NCBI RefSeq assembly: GCF_001665875.1
Contig: NZ_LZTA01000069.1
Span: forward strand, 62,001 to 126,000
Length of the DNA: 64,000 nucleotides
Direction of reading: 5' to 3'
Source: Mycobacterium sp. 852002-40037_SCH5390672
Lineage (GTDB): Bacteria > Actinomycetota > Actinomycetes > Mycobacteriales > Mycobacteriaceae
Part shown: positions 58,072-64,000 of the stretch, one piece after another
Layout: every line of letters begins with the position of its first letter
How positions within the stretch are numbered: the stretch's first letter is position 1
Notes under the pieces: generated by a model
Told to the model about the DNA's origin: nothing
The model's input: only the letters and a program-made list of their open reading frames with translations
Databases searched by the model: none
Made by a program: the position numbers and the translations under genes

Positions 58072-58712
58072 CAGCTATCTCCAACAGGCCGTTCCCAGGC
58101 GTCCCAATAAGTGACGCTCTCCGCGGGTGGCCGCTTGGCCGGCCGGAAGTCCGTCCCGATCGTGTACGCGACGGGGAACAGCGCCGCCTGGGTGACGGTG
58201 GGCGGAATGCCGAGCAGCTCGGCCACCTCCTGCTCCTTGAACAGATGCATCGTCGTCCACACCGATCCCAGTCCACGCGAGCGGAGCGCCAGCAGAAAGC
58301 TCCAGCCCGCCGGGATGATCGATGCCCAAGCCGCAGCGGCGATGCCCGGTTCCGCGGTGTCGATGCGCTGGTCGAGACAGGGAATGACGTGCACGGGTAC
58401 GTCCGCCAGCGTCTCGGTCAGGCTCATCGCGCTCTGGTACACGCGCTGCGTCTGTGCGTCGCTGGCATTGTCGGCGGCGTATGCCAGGTACTGCGCGCCG
58501 ATGCTGCGGTAGATCTCGGCGATCGCGGCGCGCTTGTCGGCATCGGTGATCACCAGCCAGCGCCAGTTCTGCGTGTTGCTCGCGGTGGGCGCCTGCATCG
58601 CCAGCTGGATGCACTCCAGGATCACCTCGCGACCCACCGGGCGGGTCAGGTCGAGGCGCTTGCGCACCGACCGCGTGGTGCTCAGCAGTTCGTCGACGGT
58701 GGCGATGTCCAT
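58071..58712 (-). CDS. Nitroreductase-family FMN oxidoreductase
   Basis: A 213-residue nitroreductase fold: TTRSVRKRLDLTRPVGREVI, MQAPTASNTQNWRWLVITD, SLLALRSRGLGSVWTTMHL and LGIPPTVTQAALFPVAY. FMN-dependent reduction of quinones or nitro groups is expected. It follows the 47-residue protein gene by 21 bp and overlaps the SRPBCC gene by one base. Substrate unknown. Confidence 0.9.
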   Translation of the reverse strand: MDIATVDELLSTTRSVRKRLDLTRPVGREVILECIQLAMQAPTASNTQNWRWLVITDADKRAAIAEIYRSIGAQYLAYAADNASDAQTQRVYQSAMSLTETLADVPVHVIPCLDQRIDTAEPGIAAAAWASIIPAGWSFLLALRSRGLGSVWTTMHLFKEQEVAELLGIPPTVTQAALFPVAYTIGTDFRPAKRPPAESVTYWDAWERPVGDS

Positions 58713-58733
58713 TGATTCCTTCCCGATGCGTGA

Positions 58734-58877
58734 TCAGAGGGCGGCGGCAGCGCGTTCGGCGTACTCGATGCAAAGACGTTGGCGCCGTGTGCATTCCGGG
58801 TAGCTGGCGTATGCGTCGAAGTCGTTGATCATGGCGGCTTCGCCGCCGGGACCATCCGGCACGTCGAGACGGGCCAT
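58734..58877 (-). CDS. 47-residue protein leading a nitroreductase operon
   Basis: The peptide begins MARLDVPDGPGGEAAMINDF and ends in the helix RRQRLCIEYAERAAAAL, with the Cys of PECT and of RLCIEY as the only two. AGGAG lies 7 bp before ATG 58877, an almost ideal site, and no longer frame is plausible. Small size and position suggest a carrier, a maturation partner or an RiPP-like precursor, but no modifying enzyme family is adjacent beyond the nitroreductase. Function unknown. Confidence 0.72.
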   Translation of the reverse strand: MARLDVPDGPGGEAAMINDFDAYASYPECTRRQRLCIEYAERAAAAL

Positions 58878-58965
58878 CACCGAACTCCTGCCCGCGGAAA
58901 TGCGGTACCGAGCTGAGCAAACCAGACTCGCCGCTCGGCTGTCTAGGGCGTGGAGTCGCGATTGA

Positions 58966-59126
58966 GGATGCGCTTGGCAAGACCACCTGGCGAGCCGAAC
59001 GATCGCTGCCGAGACCGGTGTCAGCGTGACGATCTCGTGGACCGGGTGCGTGTGCACCACCTGGTAGCGATCCCGCTCCGGAACACCGAACGCTTCGTTG
59101 ATGGGGCCGCGGCAAGCGCGCAAAAG
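58966..59126 (-). pseudogene. Degraded tautomerase-family (4-oxalocrotonate tautomerase-like) fragment
   Basis: Minus-strand translation from 59126 gives RGPINEAFGVPERDRYQVVHTHP, which is the tautomerase core (EAFxVPExDRYQ). Beyond about 59022 the expected continuation DTGLGSDRSARQVVLP is in a different frame. The N-terminal catalytic Pro region is missing; the fragment abuts the end of the hydrolase gene. It is therefore truncated and frameshifted. Confidence 0.75.
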
Positions 59127-59136
59127 ACCTGACAGC

Positions 59137-59940
59137 TCACACCCGGCGCACCACCGATTCCAGGAACGGCTCTGCCACGGCCAGAAAACCCTCGGGGTCC
59201 GACGAGAAGACCACGTGCCCGGTATCGAGGACCTCGAAGCGGGAGCCACGGATCGCTTCATGGGTGGCGCGTCCCGCGCGCAGCGGTATCACGATGTCCT
59301 TCTTGCCCCACACGATGAGAGTAGGCGCGGACAGCTCCGCCGCGCGGTCACGCAGATCGTGCCCGGGCGTGGCGAAGCTGCGCCAGAGACCGGTACCGAC
59401 CCGGATGCCCTCTTTCGTCTTCGCCGCGGCGATCGCGCTCGCGGCGACGTCGCGGTCGCTATCCGTTTGAGCCTTCATGTAGCTGCGAACGAAGAGGGGA
59501 GCGGTCCACCGGAATACCGCCGGTATGCCCAACACCGCACACATCTTGCGGGACACCACGTTCCAGGGAACGAACCCGCCCGAGTTCACCAGGACCAAAC
59601 CGGCGACGGCATCGGGACGATTGATCGCGAGCCGAGCAGCGGCGAATCCACCGACAGAGTTGCCAATCAGCACGACCCGCGACAGTCCCAAATCGTCCAC
59701 GACGTCTTCGAGCACATCGGCGAAGAGCGGCGCGCTGGGCTCGACGTCGGGGCCAACCGGGTCGGAATCCCCGTGCCCCGGCCAGTCCAGCGCGATCGTT
59801 CGGTAGCGCCGTGCCACTGTGTCGATGATCGGGTCGAAGTCATGCCGGTCGTGCAGATTCGCGTGAAGCAGTAACACCGGTGGGCCACTGCCGATCTCGG
59901 CATAGGCAACGCGCCCTGCCCGAGTCTGGATGGTCGGCAT
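59137..59940 (-). CDS. Alpha/beta-hydrolase
   Basis: A 267-residue alpha/beta-hydrolase. The nucleophile elbow is GNSVGG, the acid is in WGKKDIVIP and the catalytic His in DTGHVVF; PVLLLHANLHDRHDF carries the oxyanion region. ATG 59940 (MPTIQTRAGRVAY) follows GGAGGGAG; the ATG at 59979 lies inside the palindromic operator. It is divergent from a TetR gene, which probably represses it. Substrate unknown. Confidence 0.92.
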   Translation of the reverse strand: MPTIQTRAGRVAYAEIGSGPPVLLLHANLHDRHDFDPIIDTVARRYRTIALDWPGHGDSDPVGPDVEPSAPLFADVLEDVVDDLGLSRVVLIGNSVGGFAAARLAINRPDAVAGLVLVNSGGFVPWNVVSRKMCAVLGIPAVFRWTAPLFVRSYMKAQTDSDRDVAASAIAAAKTKEGIRVGTGLWRSFATPGHDLRDRAAELSAPTLIVWGKKDIVIPLRAGRATHEAIRGSRFEVLDTGHVVFSSDPEGFLAVAEPFLESVVRRV

Positions 59941-59959
59941 GAGAACTCCCTCCACTCGC

Positions 59960-59979
59960 ATGACCGACTGGTCGGTCAT
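59960..59979. promoter_or_regulatory. TetR-type palindromic operator between the hydrolase and TetR genes
   Basis: ATGACCGACTGGTCGGTCAT has perfect 9-bp arms around a 2-bp centre. It lies 20 bp upstream of the hydrolase start and 123 bp upstream of the TetR start. The TetR protein encoded next to it is the natural binder. Confidence 0.85.
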
Positions 59980-60102
59980 TCCGGTACGCTATAACCAATC
60001 GACAGCCGTGGCAAGGGGACGAGGAATAGCGATGATGCAGCACATCTGCGAACAGAGCGCGGATATTCTCGCGCGCCCCAGCCAGCGCAAGGCCGGGCCG
60101 CG

Positions 60103-60651
60103 ATGAGGCCGCCCGAGCCCGGCCGCACCGCGCTGCTGGACGCGGGACAGCGCCTGCTGTCGACCGCCGACCTGGCCAGGATCTCGGTCAACGCGATCGT
60201 CGCCGAGGCCGGCATGGCGAAAGGCAGCTTCTACCAGCACTGGCCCAGCCGCAGCGAATATGTGCGCGCCCTGCATGCGCGGTTCCACGACCAGCTGGAA
60301 GAAACGATTACCGCCGCGATGGCTGATTTGCCGCCCGGACTCGATCGGCTGCGAGCCGGAGTGAACACCTATCTGGACGGGTGCCTGGCCGAGCCGGCAA
60401 CTAAAGCGCTGCTGGTTCAATCGCGCACCGAGGCCAGGCTGAGCGATCTGGTGGCTGCACGTAACGAGACTGCGGCCGCCTTGATCATCCCCGATCTCAA
60501 GGCACTCGGATGGGTGCCGCCGGAACCGATCGCGGCGCTGCTGGTCGCCGCGGTCGCCGAGGTCGCGCTGGTCGAGCTGGCCGCCGGTACCCGCGACAAG
60601 CAGTTGCGCCGGGGGCTGCTTCGACTGGCCACCCGAACCCCTGCCGGTTAG
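60103..60651 (+). CDS. TetR-family regulator
   Basis: A 182-residue TetR protein. The N-terminal HTH is LARISVNAIVAEAGMAKGSFYQHWPSRSEY at about 25-55; the rest is helical and variable. It is divergent from the hydrolase and probably represses that gene by binding the palindrome at 59960. Its stop overlaps that of the convergent TetR gene. Confidence 0.92.
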   Translation: MRPPEPGRTALLDAGQRLLSTADLARISVNAIVAEAGMAKGSFYQHWPSRSEYVRALHARFHDQLEETITAAMADLPPGLDRLRAGVNTYLDGCLAEPATKALLVQSRTEARLSDLVAARNETAAALIIPDLKALGWVPPEPIAALLVAAVAEVALVELAAGTRDKQLRRGLLRLATRTPAG

Positions 60652-61247
60652 GCAAGCGGCGCCAAACCTGAGCGCACCAGCTCCAGGCTCGCGGTCACGT
60701 CTTCGCCAAGGTCACCCGAACAACCTCTGCGGCCCCAATTCTCCACCGCCGCAACGAGGGCCGCGGCGATCGCGGAACCCGCAACCTCGGCTGCCAGGTC
60801 GATGTTCGCCAGCTCCGCATTCCGCGCCCGGACGAAGTCGGTGAGCACGCGGGCAAACGAGGACTGCACGACCCGCAGGTGGCCGGCAATGCGCTCGGCG
60901 CCGATCAACTCCGCGCGAGCGGTCGCGGCTTGGCGCACCACTTCGAGATCGTGCGGGAATGCGGCAACGCTGGCCAGCACCGCATCGAACAGAGATTCCG
61001 AGGGCGGGCGTTGGGCAAGCGCTTCGGCCAGCCATTCCAACTGGGTTTCGTAGTCCTGAAAGAGCACCGCCTCCTTGGTCGGAAAATGCCGAAAGAAGGT
61101 GCGTTCGGTGACACCGGCCTCGCGCGCCAGCTCGGTGACGGTGACGTTCGCAAAGCCCTTGTGGGCGAAGCTCTTCAACGCCGCTCGGCGCAGCGCTTCA
61201 TGCGTCGAGCGGCGTCGTTGTTCATGACGGTTGCCCGGGGCGGTCAT
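60648..61247 (-). CDS. TetR/AcrR-family regulator
   Basis: A 199-residue TetR protein with HTH FANVTVTELAREAGVTERTFFRHFPTKEAV near 33-62. It is divergent from the FAD-dependent oxidoreductase gene across 112 bp that contain a perfect palindrome, so it is likely the repressor of that gene. Its 3' end overlaps the previous TetR gene by 4 bp, convergently. Confidence 0.92.
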   Translation of the reverse strand: MTAPGNRHEQRRRSTHEALRRAALKSFAHKGFANVTVTELAREAGVTERTFFRHFPTKEAVLFQDYETQLEWLAEALAQRPPSESLFDAVLASVAAFPHDLEVVRQAATARAELIGAERIAGHLRVVQSSFARVLTDFVRARNAELANIDLAAEVAGSAIAAALVAAVENWGRRGCSGDLGEDVTASLELVRSGLAPLA

Positions 61248-61301
61248 CTCAGCGGTGATCGTATCCCAGCCGAGTGGGTCACGACTGACATCTTCCTATC
61301 G

Positions 61302-61315
61302 TGTCAGTACTGACA
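61302..61315. promoter_or_regulatory. Palindromic operator between the second TetR gene and the FAD oxidoreductase gene
   Basis: TGTCAGTACTGACA is a perfect 14-bp palindrome, 44 bp upstream of the oxidoreductase start and 54 bp from the TetR start. A second half-site ACTGACAT occurs at 61284-61291, repeated at 61309-61316. Confidence 0.78.
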
Positions 61316-61359
61316 TATCCTTGGCACGCGACTACCCGACGGAGACGAGGCCCGCGACC

Positions 61360-62928
61360 ATGCGCAATACCGATTACGACGCAATCGTGGTGGGCGCCGG
61401 GCACAACGGGCTGACCGCCGCGGCGATCCTGCAACGCGCGGGGCTGCGCACCGTGTGTTTGGAGGCCAACACCTACGCGGGCGGCATGGCGGCCACGGTC
61501 GAGTTGATCGACGGCTTCCGGTACGAGATCGCCGGTTCGGTGCAGTTTCCCATGGCAAGCCAACTGACCAAGGACCTCGGGCTGGACACGCTGCCGGCCG
61601 TGGAGCCCGACGTCATGTCGACCAACATTGGCGAACACGGTGAAGAGCCGATGATCTTCTACCGGGACCCGATGCGGCTGATGACGCACCTCAGCGAGAA
61701 ACACGGGCTGGAGGCGGTCACCGGCATGGCCGAACTGATCGGCTGGAGTCAGGGACCGGCGAAGGCGCTGGGCCGCTTCGAGGTCCGCCAGCCACCCAAG
61801 ACTCTCGACGAGATGTATGCCTGTGCGACCAACGACGACGAACGCCGGGCGATTCACGAAATGCTGTTCGGCTCGGCCATGGACGTGATCGACCGCTACC
61901 TGCCCGACAAACACAAGCACGCGGTCATGCGCGGGATGCTGGCATTCCTCGCCGTCAACTCGACCTACCGCGGCCCGTACACGCCCGGCAGCGCAACCTG
62001 TTTGGCGTTTGCCTTAGCGGTGCCCGACAACAGCACCGCGATGATGACCAAGCTGAAGGGCGGCATCGGTGCCCTCACCGAACACCTGCGTGAGCTTTTC
62101 ATCGCCCACGGTGGCGAGATCCGGTTCCGCACCAAGACCGAAGAGATCCTCGTCGACCGAGGGCACGCGACTGGCGTGCGACTGCGAGACGGATCGACGA
62201 TCTCGGCGCCGATCGTGGTGTCCAACCTGTCACCCGACATTACACTCACCGAGCTGATCGCACCCGAACACGTTGCCGCCCAGCTGGTCTCGCGCGTCTC
62301 CGGCCGTGACCACAGAGCCTCGTTCGTGCAGATCCACTTCGCCCTGGACGGGCTGCCCGAATTCGCCCCGCCCTATGAGTTCCTCAACGAGGAAGGCATG
62401 CAACAGTCGGTCGGAATCTTCGGGTCACCCGAGGAGCAACAGCTGCACTGGGAAAACTGCCGCCGGGGCATCGTTCCGGACAACCCGTCGATGGGAATGC
62501 AGATCCCCTCAGTGCACGACCCCAGCATGGCGCCGCCCGGCAAGCACGCGGCGAGCGCGTTCGCCTACGCCTTCCCGGTCGAAGTCAGCCGCGACCAGCA
62601 TGGCCACCTCAAAAACGAAATGGCGCAACGGGTTATCGACAAGATCACCCGCCTGGCGCCCAACTTCAAGGACATCGTGATACGCCACATCACGTTCGCG
62701 CCCTACCACATGAACTCCATGTTCGGCGCACCCTCGGGCGACTTCTGCCACGGGCTGTTACACCCCGATCTGATGGGGCCCAACCGGCCGGGCCCGAAAG
62801 GCTTCCTGGACATGCCGATCGGAATCGACGGTCTCTACCTTGGCGGCGCCGGATGCCACGGCGGACCGGGCATCACCTTCACTCCTGGTTACAACGCCGC
62901 GTACCAGGTGCTCGACGACGCGTCGTGA
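61360..62928 (+). CDS. FAD-dependent oxidoreductase, phytoene-desaturase-like
   Basis: A 522-residue flavoprotein of the CrtI/PYROXD2-like family. The FAD motif DYDAIVVGAGHNGLTAAAIL starts at residue 5; the C-terminal signature is LYLGGAGCHGGPGITFTPGYNAA. ATG 61360 is used; a longer in-frame start runs back through the operator. It is likely repressed by the divergent TetR. A carotenoid-type or other desaturase or oxidase reaction is possible. Confidence 0.9.
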   Translation: MRNTDYDAIVVGAGHNGLTAAAILQRAGLRTVCLEANTYAGGMAATVELIDGFRYEIAGSVQFPMASQLTKDLGLDTLPAVEPDVMSTNIGEHGEEPMIFYRDPMRLMTHLSEKHGLEAVTGMAELIGWSQGPAKALGRFEVRQPPKTLDEMYACATNDDERRAIHEMLFGSAMDVIDRYLPDKHKHAVMRGMLAFLAVNSTYRGPYTPGSATCLAFALAVPDNSTAMMTKLKGGIGALTEHLRELFIAHGGEIRFRTKTEEILVDRGHATGVRLRDGSTISAPIVVSNLSPDITLTELIAPEHVAAQLVSRVSGRDHRASFVQIHFALDGLPEFAPPYEFLNEEGMQQSVGIFGSPEEQQLHWENCRRGIVPDNPSMGMQIPSVHDPSMAPPGKHAASAFAYAFPVEVSRDQHGHLKNEMAQRVIDKITRLAPNFKDIVIRHITFAPYHMNSMFGAPSGDFCHGLLHPDLMGPNRPGPKGFLDMPIGIDGLYLGGAGCHGGPGITFTPGYNAAYQVLDDAS

Positions 62929-62938
62929 ATCGGCCGAA

Positions 62939-63538
62939 TCAGCCGCCGAACATCCCGGTGAGCTGCGCCTGCGCGGTCGCGGCGCCGGCGATCGTCTGCT
63001 CGGCCTGAACGCCGGCCAGGCCGCCGGGCAGCTGGTAGTCGTTGGGCAGCTGATAGAGGGTGAACCGGTAATGATGTGTGCCGGTTCCCGCCGGGGGACA
63101 GGGACCCTTGTACGCCGGCTGGCCCGCCGTGTTCGGCAAGGCGGTCGCCCCGGCCGGAGTTTGACCGTCGGCGGTGCTCCCGGAACCCGGGGCGATGCCG
63201 ATGACGACCCAGTGAACGTACAGCCCGTTGACGGCGTCGGGGTCGTCGACGACCAGGGCCGCGCCCAAGGGCGCCGACCACGCCAGCGGCGGTGCGATGT
63301 CGGCGCCTTTGCAGGTGTACTGCACCGGAATCGGCGCACCCTCGGTGAAAGCCGGGCTGCTGATCGTCAACGGTCGGTCCGCGGGCGCGTTCGGCGCCGT
63401 GCGGCCGAGGGTGGTGATCTTCGGCGTCGAGGACGTCGTCAGGTGGCTATTACCTTGGCCGCCGCAGCCGACCAGCGCCGGCGCGATCGCCAGCGCACCG
63501 ATCATCGCCGTGATTCGGTGAAACGTCCCCGCCGGCAT
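62939..63538 (-). CDS. YbhB/YbcL (PEBP) family lipoprotein
   Basis: A 199-residue lipoprotein with signal peptide ([20 protein letters not shown], lipobox LVGC) and a PEBP domain: [38 protein letters not shown] and [15 protein letters not shown], the phosphatidylethanolamine-binding fold. It resembles LppC/Rv1910c, which in H37Rv follow katG-furA. ATG 63538 is preferred; ATG 63547 and an upstream start at 63574 are in frame. Ligand and role unknown. Confidence 0.88.
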   Translation of the reverse strand: MPAGTFHRITAMIGALAIAPALVGCGGQGNSHLTTSSTPKITTLGRTAPNAPADRPLTISSPAFTEGAPIPVQYTCKGADIAPPLAWSAPLGAALVVDDPDAVNGLYVHWVVIGIAPGSGSTADGQTPAGATALPNTAGQPAYKGPCPPAGTGTHHYRFTLYQLPNDYQLPGGLAGVQAEQTIAGAATAQAQLTGMFGG

Positions 63539-63612
63539 CGATTCCATGAATAACAGTCTGACTCGCATGCCCACAGTCGGGAAGGACCCGATTTCACCCG
63601 CGCACGCTGAAG

Positions 63613-64000
63613 TTACTTGCCGCGCTTCTCGACTTCGAGGACCCGCTTGCGCAGTCCCTCGGTGGCCGTGTCCATCAGGCTCTTGGCCCCCTTCTTGACC
63701 AGGAATCCGGGCACGGGCGCCACCAGGTCGACGGTGAGCTCGAAGCGGACCCGGGTGGAATCACCTTCGGGTGTCAGCGTGTACCGGCCCTCTTGAGCGC
63801 GTTGCTGTTTGGCGCTGACCAGGGTCCAGCCCACACCGTCGTCGTGAACGGTGTATTCGAGTTCCTGTTCGTCACTGACGCCGACGAGTTTGACGACCTG
63901 TCGGGACCTGGTCGGATGATTCTGGTCGTCGCGCTCGAGCACTTCGACCTCCTTGTGGGCCGACGACCACTCGGTCAACGACTCGATGTCGAACAGCACA
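63613..64000 (-). CDS. SRPBCC-family protein, cut by the window edge
   Basis: The C-terminal 128 residues of a helix-grip protein ([61 protein letters not shown], then the final helix). It resembles the mycobacterial Rv0854/Rv0857-type proteins of about 147 residues, so roughly 15-20 N-terminal residues lie beyond the window. Ligand unknown. Confidence 0.85.
   Translation of the reverse strand, partial: VLFDIESLTEWSSAHKEVEVLERDDQNHPTRSRQVVKLVGVSDEQELEYTVHDDGVGWTLVSAKQQRAQEGRYTLTPEGDSTRVRFELTVDLVAPVPGFLVKKGAKSLMDTATEGLRKRVLEVEKRGK

Overview
The window is high-GC chromosomal DNA from a Mycobacterium, most likely a slow grower close to the M. avium complex. From memory of the M. tuberculosis H37Rv map, the gene order follows Rv1866 to Rv1906c closely: CoA transferase, thiolase-like protein, Rv1868, ferredoxin reductase, lldD2, Rv1873 to Rv1875, bfrA, the Rv1877 exporter, glnA3, amidohydrolase, cyp140, lppE, rpfC, secreted chorismate mutase, fbpB (Ag85B), Rv1891 to Rv1898, a macro-domain gene, cinA, nanT, aao and Rv1906c. 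Several blocks are absent from that frame in H37Rv: lon, a GH13 hydrolase, an intact oxyR-ahpC-ahpD locus, a bfd gene beside bfrA, a divergent Lrp-like/SDR/F420 cluster, a CYP125-like operon, and the last 6.5 kb. No rRNA or tRNA gene, CRISPR array, insertion sequence or prophage was seen.

Layout. Bases 89-6277 hold three plus-strand genes of acyl-CoA or unknown metabolism. Bases 6281-14099 are a minus-strand run (ferredoxin reductase, DUF72, HhH glycosylase-like, TfoX-N, F420-type oxidoreductase, a small secreted protein, Lon, lldD2). A 5 x 56-bp tandem repeat (14561-14836) separates Rv1873 from a GH13 enzyme. Bases 16167-21335 form a redox and iron block: ahpD and ahpC divergent from oxyR, and bfd divergent from bfrA across two IdeR-like boxes. 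Bases 21373-27532 carry a drug-exporter-like MFS protein, an AhpD-like protein, an F420 LLM enzyme and glnA3 plus an amidohydrolase. Bases 28149-30868 are a double Lrp regulator divergent from an SDR and an F420 LLM enzyme. Bases 30903-36838 are an envelope and secretion block (cyp140, lppE, SDR, SRPBCC, rpfC, chorismate mutase, Ag85B). Bases 38757-44045 hold a cyp125-like/adh/yceI-like operon and a nitronate monooxygenase gene; both promoters carry KstR-type boxes, which suggests a steroid or lipid regulon. Bases 44836-57511 hold an SOS-box 13E12 pseudogene, a Baeyer-Villiger monooxygenase behind a nested palindrome, and housekeeping genes up to aao and the Rv1906c-like protein. Bases 57577-64000 hold a small-peptide/nitroreductase/SRPBCC operon, a decayed tautomerase, two TetR modules with clear palindromic operators, and a PEBP lipoprotein.

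Two genes look frameshifted (the 13E12 protein near 45914 and the macro-domain gene near 51140) and one is a decayed fragment (tautomerase, 58966-59126). Regulatory sites read directly from sequence include HspR-, OxyR-, IdeR-, KstR-, LexA- and TetR-type dyads and several strong hairpins. Assignments to Rv numbers rest on remembered gene order, lengths and recognisable protein sequence, not on a search.
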